Origin: Symbiodinium natans
Taxonomy: Eukaryota; Sar; Dinophyceae; Suessiales; Symbiodiniaceae
Direction: 5' to 3'
Assembly (NCBI GenBank): GCA_905221605.1
Contig: CAJNDS010002785.1
Location: 147,705 to 211,704 of the forward strand
Length of the DNA stretch: 64,000 nucleotides
The notes under the pieces were generated by a model. That model ran no database searches. It saw only the letters and a program-made list of their open reading frames with translations, and was not told the DNA's origin. The stretch's first letter is position 1; each line of letters begins with the position of its first letter. This document shows positions 20,501 to 30,682 of this stretch, piece after piece. The translations under genes were made by a program, and so were the position numbers.

Positions 20501-23500
20501 TAAGGTGCCCCGAATATCGTAAACCCTCCCATGTCTTGAGAATCTTGAAAGTATGTGGAGCGGAACAGCCATGGATTCCGTGATCCGTACAATCTGCTCA
20601 GGAAAGCGGCGGCGACACGCTTCCACCCGCAGTGGATCTCGAGGACCTTGAGGCCACGGAACAAGGAACTCTCGTACCCAGCACGGAGCTTAGGGTGCTG
20701 ATCAGGGGTCGACGTGGATACCGCGGGAACACGGTGAACCTTGACATTGGCTGAGGTTGGAAGAAGGTCGAGGGCGAAGTGAAGCTGCTGTGGCACAGGC
20801 GCCGTCGACTTGGGTTTGAGGGCTTCATTGCCGCAAAGTGACATGGTGTCAGTCATGTTGGCTTGCAGGAAGCACGAAAACCCCTTTGTCTCCAAGCGGA
20901 GTCCAAAGTACTGCAGAGCGACGCTGCCCGACCTTGCTCAATGTTGAAAGGGGCCTGAAAATCCATATTTTGCTGCAAAGATTTGCAGGCTGCAGATACC
21001 CCTGGACCTGCGCACAGCCCTGAACGATGGCCGGGGCCAAAGTGTCGTCAAGTCACCTCCGCGGACTTTCTGCTAGGACGGGATTTGTGCACGTGTTTTT
21101 GTGCTCTTGTTTTAACAGGATTTCAAGTTTCAGAATGTTTTTCAGATGGTTTGAAGGGCTAACCCAGCATGAAGCCATACCTGATGCCAGCAACCCCCAA
21201 AGCCCTTCAGCCTGCTTTGCCTTACTGAAGGTCCCTTGGCGAGCGTCACGCCTGGGAACCTCTACGAGATCCAGGCCCTGCTCCGGGGTTTAGGGTTTAG
21301 GGTTGAGGGTTTAGGGTTTAGGGTTTAGGGTTTAGGGGCGGGACTCTAGGACGCCTAGGCTCCCGACCCGAAGGCTACCAGTGGTGCCAGGGAGAGGCCC
21401 CTGAATCTCGGGAGGCTGCTGTTGACCACTTTGGGCAGTTCTCTAAATCTAGGTAGGCCCTTGGGACATTTTATATTTTCCCTTATTGGGTTTTAGAGGG
21501 CCATATTCAGGAATATTTTTCAGGGGGTTTTAGGGGCCATCCTAGAAATTCATCAGGGCCCCTTGGTGTTTTTGGGGTCCCCTGTACTCGTAGAATGAGC
21601 ACGCAACAGGCGCCCTAATGGGGAAAAACCTCCCCCTTGTTTATGTTACAGCATACATGGCCTTGGAGGTTGACGTTGGTGTTTTTCCCTCCGATAGGGT
21701 GCCGGGAACCCTGGACCCCCTCCGCACCTCCTTCTGCTCCGACACATCCATAAAAAGACCTCTGAAAGCAACACCTTCAGCAAGAGACCCTTGAAACCTC
21801 CAAACGCCCTTTGCGATAATCCCTGCAAGCCCTGCATATAAAACCGATATACGAAGAGTGTATAAACACTATACAAGCCCCAAAACGACCCCCCGAGGCC
21901 CATTTGAAGCGGCTCCAGGGCTTCGAAGCCGCCACGCGCAAGCTCATCAGCAAGTGGCACCGCGACCGATTCAGGGGATTTGAGGGCGCTGAGGGTTCAG
22001 GGCGCTGAAGGGTTTCGGGCGTTTGCGTTCGAGATTCATTGTACTTATATATAGGGCACCAGGAACAGGCGCCATCACAAGCCCTCAAACATTCTTCCGA
22101 GGCTTGAAAGAGAGAAGCTATTGGAACAGATCTGTACCTCCCACGCCCTCGGCGCGGGCCCTGGAAAGACTCGGGGGGCTTTGTTTGGGGGTTCAGGAGA
22201 TTCAGGATGTAAAGGGTTCAGGCAGGGTTCAGGGGTTCAGGGCTTCAGGGGTTAGGGGGTTTAGGGCTGGGGAGTGCAAAATAGGGGGATCAGGGGTTGT
22301 AGGCTTCGAGCTTTGGTGTGCTGCCCCAAATCCGGAGACCAACATCCCAAACCCTGTAAGCCCTAAACCCTGAACCCTAAGCCCTAAACGCTGTACCCAG
22401 CCTGCGCCGCAAAGGGGTGAACGACCACCGCCTCGTCTCGCTGAAGGCGAACGTCAAGAAGCTGGACAAGCTCAGCCACCGCCCTGGATGCTATCAAGAA
22501 GGGGTCGGCATAATTACCTAATAATATTCCCTTACCGTCCCTTTCTACTTATACCATGGCCCCATTCGTGCTTCTTGGGCTTGAAGCACTCGGACTATGG
22601 CTTCCTGAAAGTCCGCTCTCAGTCTTGCTCCCTAAGGCCATAAGCCCGTGACCCGATTCCTATCGAAATCTAAGCCCCACCTGCCTAAACGGCCTGAACT
22701 GCTCAGCCCTACAGCCCCAAACCCTGAAAGCCCCCGCTGAAGCCTATAATCCCTCAAGCCCATTTTGAGACCCCTTAAGAGCCCAGGACCCCAAAACCCT
22801 GAATTAATCCCTGAAACCCCCCCATGCAGAGAGCCTAGACCCTAAACCCTTACCCAATTCATCCCGCCAACCTCCTGTCAAGACACCTAAACCCTACACT
22901 CCAAGACTCCTGAAAACCTGTAAGCCCCAATTAAGACCCTTAAGGTTCCCCCTAAACCCTAAACCCCAAACCCCAAACCCTAAACCCTAAACCCTAAACC
23001 CTAAACTAACCCCAAAACCCTTAAATCCTTTGTGCCAAGGTTGCGACCTCGTGGCCGACATCGGCGTCTGGGGCCGGCGCTTCGCCGACCTCATCGTGGA
23101 CGCCACGCGCGACCCCCTGGCCCCTTGCCTTGAGAGACTTCTGGGGTGTCGGGCTGGGTTTGGGGTCTTGGGGTTTTGGGGGTTTTGAGGGTTTTGGGGG
23201 TTTTGGGGGTTTTGGGGTTTGGGGGGGGTTAGGGTTTGGTTTAGGGTTTTGGGGATTTGGCATAATATCGCTTTTCTCGCGCCTCAGTCCGTAACCCCCC
23301 CCCCTCCCCCGACCCGGACCCGGACCCGGACCCGGAGCGCAAGAGAAACGATATGGCCGGATTTGGGGGTTTAAGCTTCGGGTCTATGGGTTTGGGGGGT
23401 TTAGGGTTTGGGGATGTTGGCGGTGGTGTTTTTGCCTGTGTGTTGGTTGGTTTCTTGGTTGTTTGTGTTCTTTGTATTCTTGACATTGCTTTCCCTTTTC

Positions 23501-25062
23501 GGAGATTCGGCGCGCTGCTTTTCGGAATTAGGTCTTTGCGGATTTTGAAGGGCTTCCTTGGAGGAGGGCCTGGTTCGGCGAAGTTTTTGTTTGGGGTCTT
23601 GGTGGGCTTAAGGGCATGGTTGGCATTGCATTCGAGCTAAGGCGTACTTCGGGAGCCTAAATGCTTCCACGATGGCTTTTCGGAGGGGGGGTTACGGGGC
23701 TGAAGGTTTGGGACATTTCAGCGTTGGGGCTTGTGATCAGTTTACGAAAGCAAAACCGGCGCTACGCTGCAATGCCCAACATCCATGCGCTAGAACCTCT
23801 AGGCAGATTTCTCCAAAATAGGAATGTTGGGAGGCCTCAATCGGTGAGCCCAAAATGGTTACGTTAGCCAGTTGAGGCGCCCACCTCTCTGCCCAAGACA
23901 CGGCCGATCTTCGTTTGGGGTGGCCGTGATGCGATCGAGAGGGTGCGAGCCTCTGGGAGGAGGGTTGGACCTTGGGATAGGTTTCAGAGCAGAAATCCTC
24001 AACCAAGCACTTCATAGCTCCAGAAGCCATGGCACGTGACGCTGCCATGGGCAAAATGGACAAGTTGGACAAGTTATGGGTTTCCAAGCGCACCAAGCCC
24101 AGCCCTTGGTCGCACAATGGAAGCCCGCTGCTAAGATCCAGAGTGACGCAGAGCGGCTGGTTCGCGGCGACATGTCTGCTGCAAGCTTAGCCGGCTGGCG
24201 TTGCAGATGCCCCAAAGCCGTCTAAAAACCCCAGAACCCACACTCTGCCTTCTGGAACAATGTTGGCCTGCTCTTCACCAAAACAGGCCTTTGTATGTCT
24301 GGGGGCGGGAGGGAGGCTGTTCTAGTAGCCACATTGGCATACATTGGCATACATTGGCAATATATTACAATTATTACAGCATTTCGCCATCTTTTGTTCA
24401 CGTACACTGACATACACTGGCATACACTTTGCAAGAAGCTGGCAACCAGTAGCCCTTGCCTAGGGCTTGTAAACTTCCACGAGGTCTTTCATCAGCCGCA
24501 GCCACCGCTGAAAGAGGACGAGACCTCAAAGCATGCAGGTGCGAACCTTCTTTTGGGAAGATGATTAAATCTGTGCTGTACATTGACAAGCCACTGTTGT
24601 CCCGTGTCGCATCAAGCCATGTAGCTGTCCGCAGCTGGTAGCGATGCTCTTTGCAATAGGTCCCTATCTGCCTGTCACGTTGGTGCGGATTGAGTTTTAT
24701 TGAGGGGGTTGGCAGGGGTGCCTGAAGCATGCTTGTCAATCATGCTTTGTCCTGCCTAAGCTAGGAATGGCTTTGCCTCGTTCTGCGTCGGAAGCGTCAC
24801 GGCGCGCCTGGAATTTGGCAGGCTCCGACCTAGATGGCGATCCCAGCTTGTCAGAGACTCAGCGCACCTGAACCTGCATCCCTGAACCTGCACCTCTCCT
24901 ACACCCCCCCCCCCCCCCAACCAATCTTTTGGTGCCAAGGTCGCGCTTCAAGGGCTGGGGTTTCGCGAGCTCCACAAGCCACCATGCAGCTTGGCTTCAA
25001 GAGGCAGCAGCTTCGCAGTTCAATCTATGCCCCGGCGGACCAAACCCATGAGACGCCTCCTG
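17554..25062 (+). CDS. Long multi-exon gene, function unknown (5' part)
   Basis: Exons: 17554-17660 (LIDENCPVLSSPARLRTATA), 18203-18232 (ESWAAASEAV), 18372-18433 (YLHIVRARFEQHRQMFDR), 18557-18628 (RSVEALKLRMDDLASVAGRP), 19440-19502 (HEVERMVSGFDADGVDTR), 19553-19584 (AKMILGRCVA), 19968-20072 (LSLEDLEAKPRGQGHMDSPR), about 20233-20423 (frame unresolved), 20602-20749 (VDLEDLEATEQGTLVPSTEL), 21231-21287 (ASVTPGNLYEIQALLRG), 21910-21974 (FEAATRKLISKWHRDRF), 22401-22480 (VNDHRLVSLKANVKKLDKLS), 23040-23145 (DLVADIGVWGRRFADLIVDA), 23993-24184 (ARDAAMGKMDKLDKLWVSKR), 24484-24538 (QPQPPLKEDETSKHA) and 24940-25062 (MQLGFKRQQLRSSIYAPADQ). Phase agrees across most neighbours, for example 17554/18203/18372/18557/19440, 20602/21231, 21910/22401/23040 and 23993/24484/24940. 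GT and GC donors are mixed. I recognise no domain; helical segments predominate. It likely continues into the exon at 27438. Confidence 0.55.
18906..18953 (+). repeat. G-tract within an intron
   Basis: About 18 consecutive G (18931-18948) inside the intron between the exons at 18557 and 19440; able to form G-quadruplexes. Confidence 0.85.
20426..20532 (+). mobile_element. Introner/MITE-like element, copy 2
   Basis: Terminal inverted repeats ATGGGGGTTTACGA and TCGTAAACCCTCCCAT. Shares ATAGACCCCAAATAGTAGGA with copy 1 at 14697. It starts 2 bp after the donor at 20424 and fills most of the 178-bp intron 20424-20601. The two copies sit at the same place relative to the 5' splice site, as expected if insertion created the introns. 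Confidence 0.7.
21288..21338 (+). repeat. TTTAGGG array beginning at a 5' splice site
   Basis: Seven G-strand units directly after the exon 21231-21287; the inferred donor is the first GTTTAGGG. Confidence 0.9.
22348..22398 (-). repeat. CCCTAAA array before the exon at 22401
   Basis: CCCTAAACCCTGAACCC-type units ending at the acceptor TACCCAG. Confidence 0.8.
22840..23035 (-). repeat. CCCTAAA array before the exon at 23040
   Basis: Scattered, then continuous CCCTAAA units (best at 22950-23007), ending near the acceptor GTGCCAAG. Confidence 0.9.
23146..23255 (+). repeat. GGGTTTTGGGG array after the exon ending at 23145
   Basis: G-strand units with a TTTTGGGGG variant rather than TTTAGGG, immediately downstream of the exon. 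Confidence 0.8.
23847..23867 (-). other. Possible spliced-leader relic
   Basis: The reverse complement reads CGTAACCATTTTGGGCTCA, close to the interior of the conserved dinoflagellate spliced leader (one substitution and one inserted G). Relics of this kind mark retroposed mRNAs in dinoflagellates. No clear retrogene follows on the - strand, so chance similarity is possible. Confidence 0.25.
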
Positions 25063-25499
25063 GTGCTAAGCATGTAGGGAATGTAGGGCTCAGGGGTTAC
25101 GATCTGAATGATCCGCCCAGGATGCACACATGTACGATCAAGTAAATCACGATACTCGGATGGCCCCGAAGTCTCAGTGAAGGGCTCGCCGAGAAAACAC
25201 AAGCTTTGGGGATACTAGTAGTCGCTTTTGGGGCACCCGATAGTATTTGATCTGTTTTGGGGCCGCTTCTCTCACGCAAGCACAGGCGAATGTTAGAAGG
25301 GGCACCGAAGGCCCGACAAGCCTTAAACCGCAGTTAAACCCTAAGCCCTTGAGGCCCCAAAGCTGCCCCTATAGGCCCCAACCCCAAAGCCTAAAATCCT
25401 CCCAAGATCCGATCCGACACGCTAGAAATCTCTAAAACCACAACCCCGAAGATCCTCCGAAGCATGCGATACCTCAAAATGCCCCCCTTAAACCCCAAA

Positions 25500-25622
25500 A
25501 TCCTCCCAGGTGAAGCCCTCACCTCTGAACCCTAAGCTTTCAACCCCAAACCCCTGAACCCCTGAACCCCCCCTAAACCCCTAAACCCCTGAACCCCTAA
25601 ACCCCTAAACCCCTAAATTCCC
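25500..25622 (-). repeat. CCCCTAAA/CCCCTGAA array
   Basis: Eight-base variant units (AACCCCTA, AACCCCTG), C-strand on +. Confidence 0.85.
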
Positions 25623-26460
25623 ACCCAGGCCTGCTTAGGCCGTACCCACCCTTTTCTAGGGTGCCTGGACCCAGAACTACACCCGACAGCCATTCACACC
25701 ATCGCTTGGACTTACTATGCAAGCCTAAAGAGTTGTGTTGAGCGTGAGCTGCACCTCCAGTGCCGGTGCAGTACCCCGCCTGGGGTACCCCCCCCTTCTC
25801 CGATTCTCAACTGGCGACCCATGATCTTCTGCAGGTGGTCCCCTGCAACCCCCCCTCTGGAGCCCCCTGGAGCCGGACCCCTGCCGGAGCGTGTCCGGGG
25901 ACCAGTAGGGCCGCAAGGCAGGTCAGCCTGGGCGATTGCTCAAAAACCCACTACCAAACCCGCTGACCAGAAACGGGCCCAACCCCCGGGCCGGGCCCCC
26001 CCGGGCCCCCCCCCCCCCCCCCCCCCCCCCAGGCCTCCCTGCCCCCCTCCCAGAACCCCCCCTTCGCCCCCGTGCCTTGGACACTTAACGTCTATTCTGC
26101 GCGTGCTCTTTGTTTTCGCAAACCTCTCTGGGATTGGGTTCTCGTTTGGCGCTTCAACGCGGAAGGCGTTCTATCGGATCGCTTTCTGGCGAAAGAGGCC
26201 ACGAAGAGGGGACGGTCAACGGAGGACGGTGGGATGACGGAATGAAAAAAGACGGGAGGCCACGGAGACGACACCGTCAAGGGAGGGGGGGTCGGAACAT
26301 TTTGCTGGGAGAGGGGCGTGGCGGACCATGCATGGATGTCAGGTTGACGCACGGGTTCGGGAACAAGGATGGGGGGGAGCGCGGACGGGGAGCATTCGGT
26401 CGATGGGCACGAGAGTCACACGCGGACAAGACGATGGGGTAGTCACCTAACGCCCTCCGT

Positions 26461-26745
26461 GTGTGCCCTCCGCGCCCTCCGCCGCCCTCCGCCGCCCTCG
26501 GCGCCCTCCGCGTCCCTCCGCGCCCTCGAGATCTGCGCCCGCGCCCTCCGCGCCCTCCGCGCGCGCCCTCCGCCCTCCGCGCCCTCCGCGCCCTACGCCC
26601 TCCGCGCCCTCCGCGCCCTCCGCACGCGCCCTCCGCGCCCTCCGCGCCCTCCGCGCCCTCCGCGCCCTCCGCGCCCTCCGCGCCCTCCGCGCCCTCCGCG
26701 CCCTCCGCGCCCTCCGCGCCCTCCGCGCCCTCCGCGCCCTCAGGA
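26461..26745. repeat. GC-rich 9-bp minisatellite (CGCGCCCTC)
   Basis: About 30 head-to-tail 9-bp units, degenerate at the 5' end and perfect at the 3' end. In three frames it gives PSA, ALR and PPR repeats, so the long frames here are artefacts of the repeat. A motif CGTCTATTCTGCG(G/C)GTG occurs before it (26089) and twice after it (about 26776 and 26797). Confidence 0.95.
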
Positions 26746-26885
26746 CACTGGGTGCTGATGCTGAGGGTGCATTGCGTCTATTCTGCGGGTGCGTTGCGTC
26801 TATTCTGCGGGTGTTTCCTTTGTAAAGTATTTGTTTACAAGGCACGCACGTGCAGCATAGCCTTTAAGTGTCCATCTTACCCTTC

Positions 26886-26998
26886 GCCCCCCCCCCCCCG
26901 CGCCCCCCCCCCCCCCCCCCCCCCTCCCCCCCCCCTCGCCCACCCCCCCCCCCCGCCCCCCCCCTCCATTCGCCCCCCCCCCCCCCCCCCCCCCCACG
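26886..26998. repeat. Poly-C region
   Basis: About 110 bp almost entirely C, interrupted by single G, A or T. The opposite strand is a continuous G-tract. Assembly through it may be inaccurate. Confidence 0.9.
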
Positions 26999-27316
26999 AC
27001 CTGTACACCCCCCAACCCCCTCCCGGCCTCAGGGGACCTTAAACCCTCCCAGTAAGCAGCAGGCCTTAAACCCTCCCAGGAAGCAGGGGGTGGGAAGTGG
27101 GAATCTAGGGCGTTAGCCCGAAACCCTAAAAGGGAAAAAGTTGGGTGGATGCCTGCGTAAGCAGGGGGTGGGAAGAATAAACCAACCCAACCTTTCTGGT
27201 TGTGGGGGGTCGAGAATGCAAATACGCCGCCGCGGGATATGCCGCCCCCTCACACCCCCTGGGTGTGTTGGGGCGCCGTCTCCGCATGACATCTACTGCC
27301 GCGGCGCGGCGAGAAG

Positions 27317-27434
27317 CCCCTAAACCCCAAACCCCAAACCCCTAAACCCTAAACCTCCAAACTCCAAACCCCTAAACCCTAAACCCCTAAACCCCTAAAC
27401 CCTAAACCCCAAACCCCAAACCCTAAACCCTACT
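27317..27434 (-). repeat. CCCTAAA/CCCCAAA array at an intron 3' end
   Basis: CCCTAAA, CCCCTAAA and CCCCAAA units ending at the acceptor TACTCAG (27437). Confidence 0.9.
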
Positions 27435-27437
27435 CAG

Positions 27438-27950
27438 GCCAAGGCATCCAAGGCCTGGACCTGATTTCGGATCGCGGGTTCTCGGACGGCTTTTTTTAGG
27501 GTTTAGTTTAAAGGGTTTTTAGGAGTTTCAGGGGGTGTTTAGGGGTTTTAGGGGGTTTTAAGGGTTTTTAGGGGTTTCAGGGGGTTTCAAGGGTTTTTAG
27601 GGGTTTTAGGGTTTTTAGGAAGGGTTTTTTTGCTGCTTCAGGTACTGCTGACCCAGGGTTCCCCCAACCTGGGACCCCAAAACGCTTCGGGCTTTTGGGT
27701 TGTTGCTTGGTTGGGGTTTTGGTAGGATTTAAAGTTTGGGGGGCTTCACCAGTAACACGTGTGTTGGGTTTTTGGGTTGTAACCTAGAAGAGCTTCTGTT
27801 TGGAGCGTCGAGCTCGGATGCAGGCACCAATCGGTGTGTTGGGCTTATGGGGGCCCATCTCGGCATGAAAGACCTGCAGCCTTCACGTGCCCTGAAGCCT
27901 GCATCGGAGAGGCATCGACATCGGGCCTGCCAACTTGCACACTGGCGGCC
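27438..27950 (+). CDS. Two further exons of the long unknown gene
   Basis: Exon 27438-27488 reads QGIQGLDLISDRGFSDG and ends at a GC donor, leaving one base. Exon 27788 to about 27950 starts after AACCTAG and supplies two bases; it reads EELLFGASSSDAGTNRCVGL and continues as MGAHLGMKDLQPSRALKPA. The frame stays open to 28044, so the 3' limit is unclear. The first exon is flanked by a C-strand array upstream (27317-27434) and a G-strand array downstream (27493-27622). Confidence 0.5.
27493..27622 (+). repeat. TTTAGGG/TTTTAGGGG array at an intron 5' end
   Basis: G-strand units, many with four T (GGTTTTTAGGGG), starting 5 bp after the exon 27438-27488. Confidence 0.9.
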
Positions 27951-28504
27951 GCCACGGTCGAAACGCCGTGCTTCAAACCTTCGGTTTTTCCTACTCTTGT
28001 GCCACAATGTGCTCATCTGCCCCCACCATGCAAAAGGAACGTGATTCGAATCAATGCTCAAGCCCCCCGACGACCATCAAATACGTTGAGAGCCCAACAT
28101 TGCATAACATTGCACAGCACCCAGAGTGGGAATGTTTGGAGAATAACGTAGGCCGAGCTTATTGACCATCAGCTGATGGCTTGTGGTGCTACATGATGCT
28201 ACATGTCACCATGGCCAGGTTTCTGCACAGACTTTCAAAGTCACAGACGCGGATCCGGCTTTGTTGGCGAGTTGTCGTTCTTGGTCAGTGCGCTCGTCTT
28301 GGCCCTGATGCTGGTAGTTGCTTCTTTTCTTGCACCAACCATCCGAGTTGTTTGGTAGGTTGTTCGGAGGATCGTCTTTGTTTCACCCTAGTGCTACCGA
28401 TCCTGCAGAAGCGTTGTTTCTTGGCCAGGTGCTGTTTGAAGGCCCCGCGCCGCCAGGGGCTTTGGGGCGTCCAGCAAGATCAGCAAGCCGAGCAAGGTCG
28501 TGAG

Positions 28505-28712
28505 GTGAAGAGAGAGACAGAGAGACAGAGAGGGAGAGAGAGAGAGAGAGAAGGTGGCAAAAAGCGCCAAGCTCACAAACCCACTCCTTCCATGTCCAAC
28601 CGAGAGTCCCGAATACCGGGGCTGGCGCACAGCCAGTGGGTTCGCCCCCATGCCCACAAGAAAGAAAGAGAGAGAGAGAGAGAGAGTGAGTGAGAGAGAG
28701 AGAGAGAGAGAC
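28505..28712 (+). repeat. Three (GA)n tracts
   Basis: Purine-only tracts around 28507-28551 and 28664-28712, joined by unique sequence; the complementary (TC)n produces long Ser/Leu frames that are not genes. Confidence 0.9.
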
Positions 28713-30682
28713 AGGACATGTCCACTGCACTGCCACTCTGCAACCAACTGGCTAACCCTGAAAACCGGGGCGATCGGACTCGCTCGGGGCTTGACCCGGT
28801 TCCCCACGAAAGAAAGGGAGAGCCAGGGAGAGAGTGAAGTGGACGGAAGAGTGAACTGGACGATCGTCAGTGTTCCTCGCATGACTCCCCCATCTGTTCC
28901 TCACTTGCTCGCTCACTCTCGGTCTCGCTCACTGTCGCAATTTCTGTTCGCTCACTCGGAGAGTTTCGCGCTGTCCCTGTGTTAGGTCGTGGTATCGATC
29001 GAAAGTTGCCAGAGCAGGGATCAAGGCCTGGTTGCACACGGGGCCCAACAGGCGTAGGTTTCTTTTGTCCGGCGGTTCGAGCTTGGGGGGGCACTTTGTC
29101 TAGCCAGGGCATGTGCTTGGATAGGGACCTTACCCTAAACCCCACCCCTGACGTCTGCATCTGCCATGTCTCCCAAATGGAGGCACCTAGGACATCGGAG
29201 TGGAAATCGGTGCAATTGGGATCTGTTTGCAGTTCCGCTGGCACCAACTGTAGTCGACCCCATAAACCGTATAAATCTCTTAAACTACGTAAGTCCACAA
29301 TCCCCTTCCCTGAAGCACTAAGAGCCACCCAACCTGATGTTCTTACAGACCCTGGCTAGGCAGGTTCTTGGAACGTGTTGGAGTTTCGTGAAATTAATTA
29401 GGGTCTCTTTTTATTGTTAGCCCTGACTCTCTTTATTTCGGCTCAGCCTATGTAGGAAAGTTTGTTGAGAGGTCTTTAAGGCCTTTACAATACAGGACCA
29501 GCCTCCCCCCCCCTCGACTGCCAGGCGCTGAAACGGGGTTTGCCGTGCGGCGGCGGAGACAAGCGAATGTGAGCAGCGACTTGAGTTCGACATTATGATG
29601 TATAGGCTACGTGCTACAGTAGGCAGATGGAGCCGTTACTTGGCATGAGGGGGTAAGGCTGGTTTTTTGGGCCTTGGGCAGGGTTAATGGAGTTTATGGC
29701 TTCGCGGCGTGCCACAACTTACTGCAGCAAGAACATTGTTTCTGAGTAAATCGGGATGTGAGATCGAGGCGTCTTTACCAAGGATCGTAAGCGCATTGTT
29801 TCGGAGTCCAAACGCCATTGATTTAATGAGCGCCCAAGCATGTCGTGGCAGTTCCACAGCATTGCTGCACATGTTCATGTGTCTTGGCTGATTCTCTCCT
29901 TCTTTCCCCATCTTGATGCTTGAGTTAGGATCCACTTTTCTTGCCAGCTTCCATGTCATCGGTATGCTAGCACCAGAACTCTAACACGATCATCGGTGCG
30001 ACAGCACTCTTGCCCTGTGGTCGTGCACGCGTTGGTCTCCGTGTAAACACCCTGGCCTGTACGCGCTTCTGTGACTTCAAGAGGCATAATCATTCTGCAC
30101 CACTTCACCGAGTAGAATGCGATCTCACTCCCGATTGCTCATGTACAGTTCCCCCATCGTAAGTCAAAGCACTTGACCGCGTCTCCTAAGATGGGCGGCG
30201 CTGGGGCCAATCCAGTATTGCTCAGTGGGATTGGAGTGCAATTGTAGACCCCAGACACGCTCAGAGCCCTCGCAACCTTTCGATCCTCACAGCTTATAAG
30301 ATGAATTATGAAACTGAGTTAAGTATTATATATTAGTGTATATTGGAATCGTCTATATATATATATATATATATATTCTGTTTTACATCATAAACTCCGA
30401 TCCTGCAGCTTTGTAGGGAAACAACCATGGTCAGTCTCACAAGTCTGCATCGCGGAAAGAGCGAGGCTACACGCTCCTCACGGAACGAGCCAAAAAGCTT
30501 GAAAGCGGGCAGCCATGTACAGGCACCTTCCTAGACCTCTCGTCCGAGTTGGCGAGCGGGTTGTAGGAGATGGTCATGATACTCAGGTTCCTCCGAATGT
30601 TCAGGGACAATGTGAGAACTAGGTGCAGCCTTGCTAACAGCTGTTAGAGATCGTAATTCTCATCTCGGTTCACGTGTACTAG
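28713..30682. other. Long intron or spacer without recognisable genes
   Basis: No exon with both splice sites and convincing composition was found. An (AT)n run lies at 30354-30376. Short open frames at 28979-29359 and 29709-29959 are unsupported. Confidence 0.45.

Larger units (their letters stand above)
25063..27437 (+). other. Repeat-rich intron
   Basis: If the exons at 24940 and 27438 are consecutive (their phases agree: one base left, two supplied), this is a 2.4-kb intron. It holds CCCTAAA units (25500-25622), a C-tract (about 26007-26030), a 9-bp minisatellite, long C-tracts and another CCCTAAA array at its 3' end. Confidence 0.5.

Noticed and set aside
20434-20895. 153-codon - strand frame
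   Set aside because: It runs through the introner-like element and antisense to the exon 20602-20749, whose phases match its + strand neighbours. Not excluded with certainty.
23353-23640. 95-codon frame with hydrophobic segments
   Set aside because: Starts in a G-strand telomere-like array (Gly/Phe-rich) and has no splice or phase link to the exons at 23040 and 23993; probably intronic.
26369-27042. Frames of Pro/Arg/Ser/Ala repeats on both strands
   Set aside because: Produced by the 9-bp minisatellite and the poly-C tract; open in several frames at once.
28383-28985. Ser/Leu-rich and Arg/Glu-rich frames
   Set aside because: Translations of (GA)n/(TC)n tracts.
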